Both the position numbers and the translations under genes were made by a program. The notes beneath the pieces are model-generated. The model was not told where the DNA came from. It made no database searches and saw only the letters and a program-made list of their open reading frames with translations. Positions 45,257 through 53,629 of a stretch of 57,137 nt of DNA are shown one piece after another (positions within the stretch are counted from its first letter, which is position 1; each line of letters begins with the position of its first letter). This DNA comes from Prolixibacteraceae bacterium (lineage in GTDB: Bacteria; Bacteroidota; Bacteroidia; Bacteroidales; Prolixibacteraceae): contig JAQICD010000218.1 in assembly GCA_027858715.1 (NCBI GenBank), positions 1 through 57,137 of the forward strand, read 5' to 3'.

Positions 45257-47512
45257 TTAATATTTCACAACTCTTTTGGTAAAGCTGGCATCACCTGCCA
45301 AAATTTTAATGAAGTAAACACCCCGTTGCAACTCGCCAAAGTTGATATAACCGAGATCGCCGGTGTAATGTTTCACCACGACACCTTCAGTAGAATACAG
45401 TTTAATTTCTGATATTCTTTCAGAGGAAGCAATATGCAAAATATCCTGCACCGGATTGGGAAATGTTTTTATCCACACATTGGAATTCAACATGGAAGTA
45501 CTCGATTGATATTCAATTTTTATAAGGAATAAATTGGCTACATCATCTTTGCTTAACACATGTGTTCCAGCAGACAGGCCAACTGAAACAATGCCTGCAA
45601 CAGCGGTATAACTGGTTCCGTTAATCTTAATCTCTCCCGTAAAATCGTTGTTAAATACCAACGTTAACAGCGATTCGTCGATGGTTGTAAAAGCAACATT
45701 GGTTGACGATTCGATTTTCAGGCACTGTGTAAGTGTTTGTCCGCCATAGGTCACTGTTCCCTTCGAATCGGAAAGGTTGCCGCTTATGGCGAAAAATGTG
45801 CTTTGAATTCCGTCGGTTGTGAAATTGTGAACCACATTGCCTGTGATTTCATCGGGATCGTCATCATCGCCTGGATCATTCCCTTCGCCATCGGCCTGAA
45901 CAGCAATCAACTGAGTTTTGTAAGTTACCAGCGCCTGCTTAAGCGCCGGGTTCACGGCATAATCAGCATCATCCTTCGCATTGTCAAAAACCCATTTAAA
46001 ATCGCCGCCGTTCATTCGTCCGGCATACATTTGCACTTTATCTTTTGCTTCTTCCGGACTATCGGGTATATATTTATACATAATACCTTCGTCGGTATCG
46101 AAATTATTGTAACGGTTGTCTCCTTTGTCCGAAACCACACTTCCAGGTACTTCTTCGTTGCGCGTTTCGGCAACATAAGCATCAAAATCCGTCGTTGGGT
46201 CGGAGTAGGCCTCATCGCCATAGGCCACAAACCGGCGATGGCCAATCATGTAATTATTAAAAGCTTTAATGCTGCCCCCGTCTTCTTTCGAAAAAGTTGG
46301 CATATCGGAATAATCGTTGGCTTGTTTGCTTTCATCGTAAACATCGGATCCCTGCATAGACGTCAGAATCGGGTATTTACAATTCCTGAAATAATTGCCT
46401 TCAACAAAAACCGACGAAGCATTGGTAGCGCCAACTCCATATTTGGCTATTCCATCGTAGTAATTGTTATATACATGCACACTATGGCTTCTCACCCTTG
46501 GATGACGACTATCGGAATGGTCGTACCAGTTATGATGGTAGGTTAAAAAACGCGGATCTTCGATACCATTACCCAGGAGATTTGATTTCCCTGTATCCCA
46601 GAAATGATTGTACGAGAACGTAACAAAGCCCGACCGTTTGCAATCGAGCGCTCCGTCGCCTTTGGCCTGATCGGAATCGCCACCGGCATTGCCATAAAAG
46701 AAATCGCAATGATGCACCCAAACATATTCGTTGTCCTGCTGAAGGCTAACATCATCGCCTTCGTTGCTGTCGCAATTCATAAAGCCAATATTGCGGATTT
46801 CAATATTCGAAGCATTTTTCACACGTATCCCCCAACCATCGGCAGTTGCATCGTCTCCCACACCTTCTAATGTAATATATCCGGCTGAATTATTGTCATT
46901 TTCAATAACAATATCTCCCTTATCGAGATACGAAGGATCTGTTATCTGGCCAACCAGTCGCACAATTAACGGGCGGTTATCTTTCCCTTTTTTGAATCCT
47001 TCGAGTATGGTTTGAATGCCCACACAAGGGTTGGTATTAGCGCCAGTAACCTCAAGTGATATTGTATTTTTTGTGTTTTCGGTAATATAAATAATTACGG
47101 CATTATCCTTATGTGTTCCGTCTAACTGGTATGCACCGGGCACTCGTTCGTTCGAGAAAGCAAAGCCTGTACGATCGTGCTGCATAACGGTAATCACTTC
47201 CGTTTCAGCTTCGTTAACCTCTTCGTCTTCAATTACAGCCTTAACCATAAGTGTGTAATTACCTGCTTTCAATCCCAATACATCGGCACGAAAATATGAC
47301 CCATAATCCCTGATCAGCTGATCGTCGATTTTAACATTGGTTGCACTGCCGCCGCTATAGTAAACATTATAGCTTTCGGCCTCATCAACTGGTGCCCATT
47401 GCACATAGGCCGATTCAATCCAGCCTTCTGCTTCATTAATAACTAACGATTGGGCAAAAGTATATTGCCATGTAAAAACTAATATGCAAGATAACAGAAT
47501 AAATTTTCTCAT
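45257..47512 (-). CDS. Secreted pectate lyase (PL1-like) with T9SS type A sorting domain
   Basis: A 751-residue extracellular enzyme. It reads: signal peptide (about 1-20), a fibronectin-III-like domain (about 25-105) and a right-handed beta-helix pectate lyase domain (about 125-500). The last has IEIRNIGFMNCDSNEGDD, YVWVHHCDF and the catalytic-Arg region DSRHPRVRSHSVHVYNNYY. A carbohydrate-binding-like beta domain (about 560-660) and a type A T9SS sorting tail (about 675-751, FPNPVQDILHI and GVYFIKI) follow. It should cleave polygalacturonate by beta-elimination outside the cell, assigned by family. No SusC/SusD pair is nearby. It is divergent from porQ. Confidence 0.9.
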   Translation of the reverse strand: MRKFILLSCILVFTWQYTFAQSLVINEAEGWIESAYVQWAPVDEAESYNVYYSGGSATNVKIDDQLIRDYGSYFRADVLGLKAGNYTLMVKAVIEDEEVNEAETEVITVMQHDRTGFAFSNERVPGAYQLDGTHKDNAVIIYITENTKNTISLEVTGANTNPCVGIQTILEGFKKGKDNRPLIVRLVGQITDPSYLDKGDIVIENDNNSAGYITLEGVGDDATADGWGIRVKNASNIEIRNIGFMNCDSNEGDDVSLQQDNEYVWVHHCDFFYGNAGGDSDQAKGDGALDCKRSGFVTFSYNHFWDTGKSNLLGNGIEDPRFLTYHHNWYDHSDSRHPRVRSHSVHVYNNYYDGIAKYGVGATNASSVFVEGNYFRNCKYPILTSMQGSDVYDESKQANDYSDMPTFSKEDGGSIKAFNNYMIGHRRFVAYGDEAYSDPTTDFDAYVAETRNEEVPGSVVSDKGDNRYNNFDTDEGIMYKYIPDSPEEAKDKVQMYAGRMNGGDFKWVFDNAKDDADYAVNPALKQALVTYKTQLIAVQADGEGNDPGDDDDPDEITGNVVHNFTTDGIQSTFFAISGNLSDSKGTVTYGGQTLTQCLKIESSTNVAFTTIDESLLTLVFNNDFTGEIKINGTSYTAVAGIVSVGLSAGTHVLSKDDVANLFLIKIEYQSSTSMLNSNVWIKTFPNPVQDILHIASSERISEIKLYSTEGVVVKHYTGDLGYINFGELQRGVYFIKILAGDASFTKRVVKY

Positions 47513-47544
47513 GAGTTTAGAATTATTATCGGAAATTAGACATG

Positions 47545-47552
47545 CAAAGTTA
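47545..47552 (-). promoter_or_regulatory. Candidate -7 box of the pectate lyase gene
   Basis: TAACTTTG on the minus strand fits TAnnTTTG, 32 bp before the ATG at 47512. No -33 box is clear. Confidence 0.45.
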
Positions 47553-47647
47553 AAAATTCATTTTGATTAAGAGCTGCTGAACAAAACAAAGCAGATGAGA
47601 AATCAACAAAAGCCAATATTTGGTTTTATACGTTTATAATAAAAAAT

Positions 47648-47655
47648 TATCTTTG
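47648..47655 (+). promoter_or_regulatory. Candidate -7 box of porQ
   Basis: TATCTTTG fits TAnnTTTG, 23 bp before the porQ ATG. TTTT at 47624-47627 is 20 bases upstream. Confidence 0.5.
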
Positions 47656-47678
47656 GCGTTATTTGGTAAACATCGACA

Positions 47679-48722
47679 ATGAACCGACTTATATACATTC
47701 TTATATTCATCTTATTTGCATTTAAAGGTTTTGGCCAGTTTGGAGGCGGATCTACCTACGATTTTTTGAATCTGTCTGCATCTGCAAGGATTAATGCACT
47801 TGGGGGTAACCAAGTTGGCTTGCTTGACGAAACCGAGTTGGGCTTTACCTACTACAACCCGGCTACTTTAAGACCAGCCATGCACAACGGCGTTTCAGTT
47901 AACTATATCGATTATGTTGCCGACATCAGAATTGGTTACGCAGCATACGGACTGCATTTCGACAACATTGGCACTTTTGCCGCGGGCATGCAATTTGTTA
48001 ATTACGGATCGTTTATCGAAGCCGACGAGTATGGTAACCGCTCGGGCAATAGCTTTAGTGCCGGCGATTATGCACTAAACATTATTTATTCGCGAAATGT
48101 ATGGAACAACATCACCGTTGGTGCCAACCTCAAACCCATTTATTCGGCATACGAAAACTATAATTCATTTGGAATCGCATCCGACATTGGAGTAACTTAT
48201 GCCGATTCGTCGGGTAATTTTAATGCCGGGCTTGTAGCCAAAAACATGGGGATGCAATTAACAACCTACAATAATGAAGATGGCTCACGCGAGCCCCTGC
48301 CCTTCGACTTACAGGCAGGTTTTTCACAAAAACTGGCACACGCTCCCTTTCGGTTTAACGTAACACTACAAAATCTCACAAACTGGAAATTAACCGATAA
48401 AAACACATGGGATTACGACAATAAAACCGAAAATCAGATTTTAGTTGGAAGCTCAGATGATTTTTTCAAGCAGTTTCTCAGACATGCCATATTGGGTGTA
48501 GAGTTTATCCCTTCGGATAATTTTTTAATCGGAATAGGTTATAACTTTCAACGCAGGTTCGAATTATCGATAAGCGATCGCCCCGGCGCAGTTGGGCTTT
48601 CGGGCGGTTTCACCATAAAGGTTTCAAAGTTCAGAGTTTCGTATGCCATTGCCAGCTATCACCTTAGCGGCACCTCGAATACTTTTTCAATCACAACCAA
48701 CCTTTCGGAGTTTATCAGGTAG
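47679..48722 (+). CDS. porQ: Type IX secretion system protein PorQ
   Basis: A 347-residue outer-membrane barrel with a signal peptide (about 1-19, cleavage after FGQ). STYDFLNLSASARINALGGN near the N-terminus and the NPATL turn are typical of PorQ. In T9SS, PorQ works with PorU, PorV and PorZ in the attachment complex that cleaves sorting domains and attaches cargo to the surface lipopolysaccharide. It is upstream of cmk, ispH and pfkA, a common neighbourhood in Bacteroidota. It lies opposite the T9SS cargo pectate lyase. Confidence 0.9.
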   Translation: MNRLIYILIFILFAFKGFGQFGGGSTYDFLNLSASARINALGGNQVGLLDETELGFTYYNPATLRPAMHNGVSVNYIDYVADIRIGYAAYGLHFDNIGTFAAGMQFVNYGSFIEADEYGNRSGNSFSAGDYALNIIYSRNVWNNITVGANLKPIYSAYENYNSFGIASDIGVTYADSSGNFNAGLVAKNMGMQLTTYNNEDGSREPLPFDLQAGFSQKLAHAPFRFNVTLQNLTNWKLTDKNTWDYDNKTENQILVGSSDDFFKQFLRHAILGVEFIPSDNFLIGIGYNFQRRFELSISDRPGAVGLSGGFTIKVSKFRVSYAIASYHLSGTSNTFSITTNLSEFIR

Positions 48723-48767
48723 AACTTATACTTGAAAACTAAATCCGACGGTAAGAAACTCTTCAAA

Positions 48768-48790
48768 AAGACAAAATTGTCTTATATTTG
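48768..48790 (+). promoter_or_regulatory. Promoter of cmk with inverted repeat over the spacer
   Basis: TATATTTG (48783-48790) fits the -7 box, 26 bp before the cmk ATG. Directly before and touching it lies AAGACAA-AA-TTGTCTT (48768-48783), a 7-bp inverted repeat positioned like a repressor operator. Confidence 0.45.
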
Positions 48791-48816
48791 ACTTTTATTC
48801 CCAAATAATTAGCATC

Positions 48817-49515
48817 ATGCAACAAAGAAAAATAACCATTGCCATTGACGGACATTCATCATCGGGTAAAAGCACCATTTCGAAACAACTGGCGTCAAGT
48901 TTGGGATACAAGTACATCGACACTGGCGCCATGTATCGTGCAGTAACACTTTTCGCCCTTCGTAACAAGTTAATCAGCAACAAAACAGTTGACAAAAAGA
49001 AGCTCAACGAAGAGTTGAAAAACATAAATATCGGTTTTAAATACAATTCTGAAACGCAACATAGCGACACCTATTTGAATGGCGAAAACATTGAAAACGA
49101 AATCAGGGAACTGGAGGTTTCGAATAATGTAAGCCCGGTAGCTACAATAAAAGATGTACGGCATGCAATGGTTAGAATTCAACAGCAAATGGGAAAAGAA
49201 AAAGGAATTGTGATGGACGGTCGCGACATTGGCACAGTTGTGTTTCCCGATGCCGAACTGAAAATTTTTCTCACAGCTTCGACCCGGGTTCGGGCTCAAC
49301 GCCGCTACGACGAACTTAGAGCCAAAGGGCTAGAGGTTTCGTTTGACGAAGTTTTAAAAAACATTGAAGAACGCGACTATATGGATTCGACCCGTGAAGA
49401 AAGCCCTTTAAAAAAAGCCGACGACGCCATAGTACTCGACAACAGTAACTTAGAACCCAAGGAGCAGATTGAATGGCTACTAAAAAAAGTAGAAGAAATA
49501 AAAAATGCAAATTGA
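48817..49515 (+). CDS. cmk: Cytidylate kinase
   Basis: A 232-residue nucleotide kinase that phosphorylates CMP and dCMP. The P-loop GHSSSGKST is at residues 12-20, DTGAMYRA is the family substrate motif, and the lid region [13 protein letters not shown] and RAQRRYDE are in place. The C-terminus overlaps the ispH start by 11 bases, so the two genes are translationally coupled. Confidence 0.95.
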   Translation: MQQRKITIAIDGHSSSGKSTISKQLASSLGYKYIDTGAMYRAVTLFALRNKLISNKTVDKKKLNEELKNINIGFKYNSETQHSDTYLNGENIENEIRELEVSNNVSPVATIKDVRHAMVRIQQQMGKEKGIVMDGRDIGTVVFPDAELKIFLTASTRVRAQRRYDELRAKGLEVSFDEVLKNIEERDYMDSTREESPLKKADDAIVLDNSNLEPKEQIEWLLKKVEEIKNAN

Positions 49516-50377
49516 AATAGATAAGAAATCAGGATTTTGTTTTGGCGTACAACGAGCCATCGACAAGGTCGAAAATTTAATTCAACAAGGTGAAAAAATA
49601 AATTGCCTTGGCGACATTGTACACAACCACGAAGAAGTAAACAGGCTGTCGGAACTGGGCATGCACACCATACAAACAAGCGACATCGGAAACACCAGTA
49701 ACCAGACAGTTTTGGTGAGGTCACACGGCGAACCGCCTTCAACATTCGAGAAACTGAAAGCCAACAATAACAAAACCATTGATGCCACTTGTCCGGTTGT
49801 GTCAAAACTTCAAAACCGGGTAAAAAACAGCTACGCTGAAATAACCGGAAACAACGGGCAGTTGGTTATTTACGGAAAAAAAAAGCATCCGGAAGTTATC
49901 GGGCTCAACGGACAAACCGGAAACCGATCAATTGTGGTAACAACAAGCGACGATTTAGAAAAAATTGATTTCGACAGTCCCATCGAAATATACAGTCAGA
50001 CCACCATGCCACTGGAGGGTTTCAGTGCCATAACCGAACAAATAAAAGAAAGAGCAAAAAACCAGATAATCGTACATGATACCATTTGCAGGCAGGTTTC
50101 CGGTCGTGTTCCACATCTGAAAGAATTTGCGAAAAATTACGACGTTGTTTTGTTTGTCAGCGGTAAAAAAAGCTCGAACGGAAAATCGCTTTACGAAGTA
50201 TGCCGCAACAGCAATCCAAACACCTATTTTATATCTTCGGCCGATGAGGTCAAAGCAGAATGGATTAAAGTTGCTGAAAAAATTGGCATTTGTGGTGCCA
50301 CATCGACCCCACAATGGCTTATGGAAGAAGTAAAAACACATATCGAAAACAACTATCACAATAAAAAAAAGGAATGA
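49505..50377 (+). CDS. ispH: 4-hydroxy-3-methylbut-2-enyl diphosphate reductase
   Basis: A 290-residue iron-sulfur enzyme for the last step of the MEP isoprenoid pathway (HMBPP to IPP and DMAPP). The three cluster Cys are Cys12 (GFCFGV), Cys96 (DATCPVV) and Cys195 ([11 protein letters not shown]). The conserved substrate His residues are in the DIVHNHEEV and RSHGEPP motifs. Gene overlap with cmk and with pfkA (4-base ATGA) places it in one operon. Confidence 0.95.
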   Translation: MQIEIDKKSGFCFGVQRAIDKVENLIQQGEKINCLGDIVHNHEEVNRLSELGMHTIQTSDIGNTSNQTVLVRSHGEPPSTFEKLKANNNKTIDATCPVVSKLQNRVKNSYAEITGNNGQLVIYGKKKHPEVIGLNGQTGNRSIVVTTSDDLEKIDFDSPIEIYSQTTMPLEGFSAITEQIKERAKNQIIVHDTICRQVSGRVPHLKEFAKNYDVVLFVSGKKSSNGKSLYEVCRNSNPNTYFISSADEVKAEWIKVAEKIGICGATSTPQWLMEEVKTHIENNYHNKKKE

Positions 50378-51369
50378 ACAAGCGAAAAAATATTAAACGA
50401 ATAGCCGTTTTCACCTCAGGTGGCGATGCTCCGGGTATGAATGCTGCGGTACGTGCCGTAACCCGTGCTGCACTGGCTCATAAGCTTGAAGTTTATGGAA
50501 TTAGACGTGGTTACCAGGGAATGATCGAAAACGACTTTGTGAAGCTTGAAGCAAGCGATGTCAGTGGCATCATGCACCTGGGCGGAACTTTCCTTCAAAC
50601 AGCTCGCAGCAAGGATTTCAGAACATACGAAGGTCGTAAAAAAGCATTCGAAAGTCTTAAGAGTCACCAGATTGATGCAGTGGTTGTTATCGGGGGAGAC
50701 GGCAGCTTTGCAGGCGCACTGGCATTCACCCATGAGTTCGACATGCCGTTTGTGGGCATACCCGGCACCATCGATAACGACATGTATGGAACTGACTATA
50801 CTATTGGCTACGACACAGCGCTGAACACTGTTGTTGAAGCAGTTGATAAAATAAAAGACACAGCCAGCTCACACGGACGTATTTTCTTTATTGAAGTTAT
50901 GGGGCACGAAGCCGGCGCACTGGCACTGAAAGCAGGACTGGCCTGTGGTGCAGAAGTAACATTTGTGCCCGAAATACAGGAAGAAGAAGTCGAACTTGAC
51001 AAGTTTCTGGCCAAAGATTACAAAAACAAAAAACGTTCGGGCATCATTATGGTTGCCGAGGGCGATCGTGCAGGAGGAGCACTGAAACTTGCAGAACAGG
51101 TACAACAGAAACATCCCGAAATAGATGTACGCGTTACAATTCTGGGGCATATTCAACGGGGAGGCAGCCCTACAGCCAACGACCGTGTTGCTGCTACTCA
51201 AATGGGAGTTGCAGCTGTCAATGCCCTTCTCGACGACCAGAAAAGTGTGATGGTTGGCCTGAAAAACGATAAGATTGTTCATGTTCCCTTATCAAAAGTG
51301 GTCAAAACCAATCGTGATTTCGACGCCGAACTTCTTTACATTCAAAGATTAATAAATTCGGCTTATTAA
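50374..51369 (+). CDS. pfkA: ATP-dependent 6-phosphofructokinase
   Basis: A 331-residue glycolytic kinase. The ATP-site motif GGDAPGMNAAVRAVTR is near residues 17-32; GGDGSFAGA, PGTIDNDMYGTD (catalytic Asp) and GGSPTANDRV are the other signatures. The Gly-Asp of the ATP site (GGDGS) indicates the ATP-dependent type rather than the pyrophosphate type. The start overlaps ispH by four bases. It is the last of three coupled genes. Confidence 0.95.
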   Translation: MNKRKNIKRIAVFTSGGDAPGMNAAVRAVTRAALAHKLEVYGIRRGYQGMIENDFVKLEASDVSGIMHLGGTFLQTARSKDFRTYEGRKKAFESLKSHQIDAVVVIGGDGSFAGALAFTHEFDMPFVGIPGTIDNDMYGTDYTIGYDTALNTVVEAVDKIKDTASSHGRIFFIEVMGHEAGALALKAGLACGAEVTFVPEIQEEEVELDKFLAKDYKNKKRSGIIMVAEGDRAGGALKLAEQVQQKHPEIDVRVTILGHIQRGGSPTANDRVAATQMGVAAVNALLDDQKSVMVGLKNDKIVHVPLSKVVKTNRDFDAELLYIQRLINSAY

Positions 51370-51450
51370 TAAATGTTTTTCATCAAAAGAACAAAGCCAT
51401 TCATCAACAAAAAACATACGTTCATCAAAATAAATCTCTTTTTTTTGTAT

Positions 51451-51470
51451 TAAAGACTTTTTTGTCTTTA
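51451..51470 (+). terminator. Small hairpin after pfkA
   Basis: TAAAGAC-TTTTTT-GTCTTTA, a perfect 7-bp stem with a 6-base loop, about 80 bases after the pfkA stop and 40 before the microprotein. It may end the pfkA transcript, or be part of the microprotein leader. No clear T tract follows. Confidence 0.4.
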
Positions 51471-51509
51471 TTTAGCACTGTAAAACATATATAAAAAAAG
51501 GAGGTAATT

Positions 51510-51605
51510 ATGATTCATTTAGCAATTGCATTAGGTATTTTTATTGTTGCAGTAGGCTTAGCCTTCTTCAAAAGTGAAGCAAGCAATGATGCAACGCGAA
51601 ACTAA
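51510..51605 (+). CDS. 31-residue membrane microprotein (absent from ORF track)
   Basis: ATG-to-TAA reading gives 31 residues beginning MIHLAIALGIFIVAVGLAFF and ending ASNDATRN: one membrane-spanning segment with a short, charged C-terminal tail. A very strong Shine-Dalgarno (AAGGAGGT, 51498-51505) lies five bases before the ATG, rare in this window and phylum, which is why I call it a gene. A hairpin lies upstream and a long terminator-like hairpin follows 37 bases later, so it could have its own short transcript. I recognise no family. Membrane-complex subunits such as CydX- or KdpF-like proteins are the general comparison, but nothing in the neighbourhood shows the partner. Confidence 0.7.
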   Translation: MIHLAIALGIFIVAVGLAFFKSEASNDATRN

Positions 51606-51642
51606 ACAGCTGGTTTCAAGAGATTTAACAAAAATATTTTCT

Positions 51643-51675
51643 AGCAGTATCCTAAAAGGTTACTGCTTTGTTATT
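51643..51675 (+). terminator. Strong hairpin after the microprotein
   Basis: AGCAGTA-T-CCT-AAA-AGG-T-TACTGCT: a 7-bp and a 3-bp stem around a single T-T mismatch and 3-base loop, followed by TTGTTATTT. It is a probable Rho-independent terminator. Confidence 0.75.
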
Positions 51676-51769
51676 TCCAAAAATCCTTATAACTTATCAA
51701 ACACAAAAAAAACCAGATATTAAAGCCACGAATACCCGAATAATAAAATAATACAAAACAACACATACG

Positions 51770-52924
51770 ATGTACTTTACTTTTAGCCATACTCCAACCT
51801 TACTTTTTGGAAACGGACAATTCAAAAAACTCACAGATCAAGTTAAATCATTCGGCAACAAAGTCCTCATTGTCAGCGGAAGTTCATTCAAACACTCAGC
51901 TCAAGCCGCAGAAATAACAAAGGCACTTCAAAACAGCAATATCGATTACATTTTTGAACAAATTCACGGCGAACCAACACCTGGGCAAATTGATAAACTC
52001 ACAGCCGACAACCGTGGTTTTGCCCCCGAAGTGGTGGTGGCCATTGGTGGCGGAAGTGTTTTGGATGCCGGCAAAGCAGTATCAGCTATGCTGTGCGAAA
52101 AAGGATCTATTACCGATTATCTCGAAGGCGTTGGCTTAAAGTCGCCCTCGGGTGCAAAAGTACCGATGATAGCAGTTCCTACCACATCGGGAACGGGCAG
52201 TGAGGCCACAAAAAATGCAGTAATCTCAAAAAATGGCAAAGACGGATTCAAAAAATCGCTGCGCCACAACAACTTTGTGCCCAACATTGCCATTGTTGAC
52301 CCCGCATTAACCGTTTCGTGTCCGCCGTCGGTTACAGCAGCTTCAGGCATGGATGCTTTCACCCAGCTTTTCGAATCGTACCTTTCGACACAATCGAACC
52401 CGATGACCGACGCCCTGGCTCTTGAAGGTTTAAAACGTGTTATCCATTCGCTTGAAGATGCTGTTTATGACGGAAAAAATATTGAAGCAAGAACCAACCT
52501 AAGCTATGCAGCATTTCTTTCGGGAATAACACTGGCCAATGCCGGGCTGGGCGTTGTACACGGATTTGCACAACCCCTGGGCAGTCTCTACCCCATCCCT
52601 CACGGTGTTGTTTGCGCCATTTTAACAGGCCCTGCAAATCGCGTTAGCGTTGAGAAACTACGCAAAGAAAACAATCAAATCGTTCTGGAAAAATACGCTA
52701 CTGCTGGACGGCTCGTAAATCATAAATTCGATGATGAAAAAGCTATTGATGGGCTTCTCGATTACATCGAAGGTTTGGCTACGTCATTCAAAATTCCAAA
52801 ACTTTCATCATTCGCTGTAACCCGGTCGGAATACAAAACGATTATCGCCCAAACCGGATTGAAAAACCACCCGGTTGAATTGAATGAGGATGAACTTGCA
52901 AAAATTCTTGATGCCTGTTTGTAG
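51770..52924 (+). CDS. Iron-containing alcohol dehydrogenase
   Basis: A 384-residue group III (Fe-type) alcohol dehydrogenase. The NAD(P)-binding GGGSVLDAGKAVS is near residues 96-108, TTSGTGSEAT is the nucleotide/metal region and the metal-site His are in VVHGFAQPLGSLYPIPHG; the second half carries the all-helical metal domain. Substrates of this family range over ethanol, butanol, lactaldehyde and others, so the role is open. It stands alone between the microprotein and the sigma factor gene. Confidence 0.9.
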   Translation: MYFTFSHTPTLLFGNGQFKKLTDQVKSFGNKVLIVSGSSFKHSAQAAEITKALQNSNIDYIFEQIHGEPTPGQIDKLTADNRGFAPEVVVAIGGGSVLDAGKAVSAMLCEKGSITDYLEGVGLKSPSGAKVPMIAVPTTSGTGSEATKNAVISKNGKDGFKKSLRHNNFVPNIAIVDPALTVSCPPSVTAASGMDAFTQLFESYLSTQSNPMTDALALEGLKRVIHSLEDAVYDGKNIEARTNLSYAAFLSGITLANAGLGVVHGFAQPLGSLYPIPHGVVCAILTGPANRVSVEKLRKENNQIVLEKYATAGRLVNHKFDDEKAIDGLLDYIEGLATSFKIPKLSSFAVTRSEYKTIIAQTGLKNHPVELNEDELAKILDACL

Positions 52925-53077
52925 CACCATTCATTCAACTTGAATTATTTTTCTGATTGCACGCAACCTTTTACATGCCCACACATCATACTTTTCGTAA
53001 AGGGAATGGGAAATTATTTATAAATAAAATGGGGAAATTATAAAATGGCATAACTTTATCGTTTTTAAGCAAGAAGA

Positions 53078-53629
53078 TTGGAGGATCTTGAAAAGATTAT
53101 AGAAGATTGTAAAGCCGGTAAAAAAATGGCACAAGCAAGCTTGTATCGGCGTTTTGCCCCGAAATTTTTCGGGGTTAGTTTGCGCTATTCGCACGACCGC
53201 ACAGAGGCCGAAGACATTTTGCACGAAGCGTTCGTACGAATTTTTGAAAAGATTGGACAATATAGAGGCACAGGCTCGTTCGAAGGTTGGATGCACCGCG
53301 TTGTTGTTAATTTTGCACTCGAAAACCACCGCAAAAAAAACAGGCTATATGTGGTTGACGACATTACGTATTACGACAGCCACGAGAACAGCACAATCAA
53401 CCACGAATCGCTGAACGAACAACACCTTTTACAGCTCATACAGCAATTGCCGCCACGTTACAAAATGGTTTTTAACATGTATGCTATCGACGGCTATTCG
53501 CATAAAGAAATTGCTGAAATGCTTGGCATAAGTGAAAGCTCTTCAAAATCGAACCTCTCACGTGCCAGGAAAATATTGCAGACAAAAGTTTACGAAACGG
53601 GATTTACAGAAAAGCAATATGCAAAATAA
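53078..53629 (+). CDS. ECF-type RNA polymerase sigma factor
   Basis: A 183-residue sigma-70 family factor. Region 2 spans about residues 20-90 (FGVSLRYSHDRTEAEDILHEAF and GSFEGWMHRVVVNFALENHRK). Region 4 spans about 125-175 (LPPRYKMVFNMYAIDGYSHK then EIAEMLGISESSSKSNLSRA). The start is TTG at 53078: a stop lies directly upstream in frame and the length suits the family. The downstream gene overlaps by 11 bases and encodes a membrane-anchored barrel protein, so the pair probably forms a signalling unit. Confidence 0.9.
   Translation: MEDLEKIIEDCKAGKKMAQASLYRRFAPKFFGVSLRYSHDRTEAEDILHEAFVRIFEKIGQYRGTGSFEGWMHRVVVNFALENHRKKNRLYVVDDITYYDSHENSTINHESLNEQHLLQLIQQLPPRYKMVFNMYAIDGYSHKEIAEMLGISESSSKSNLSRARKILQTKVYETGFTEKQYAK

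Noticed and set aside
45737-46546. 269-codon plus-strand ORF
   Set aside because: Antisense to the pectate lyase; long open frames opposite real genes are common at this composition, and no family features appear.
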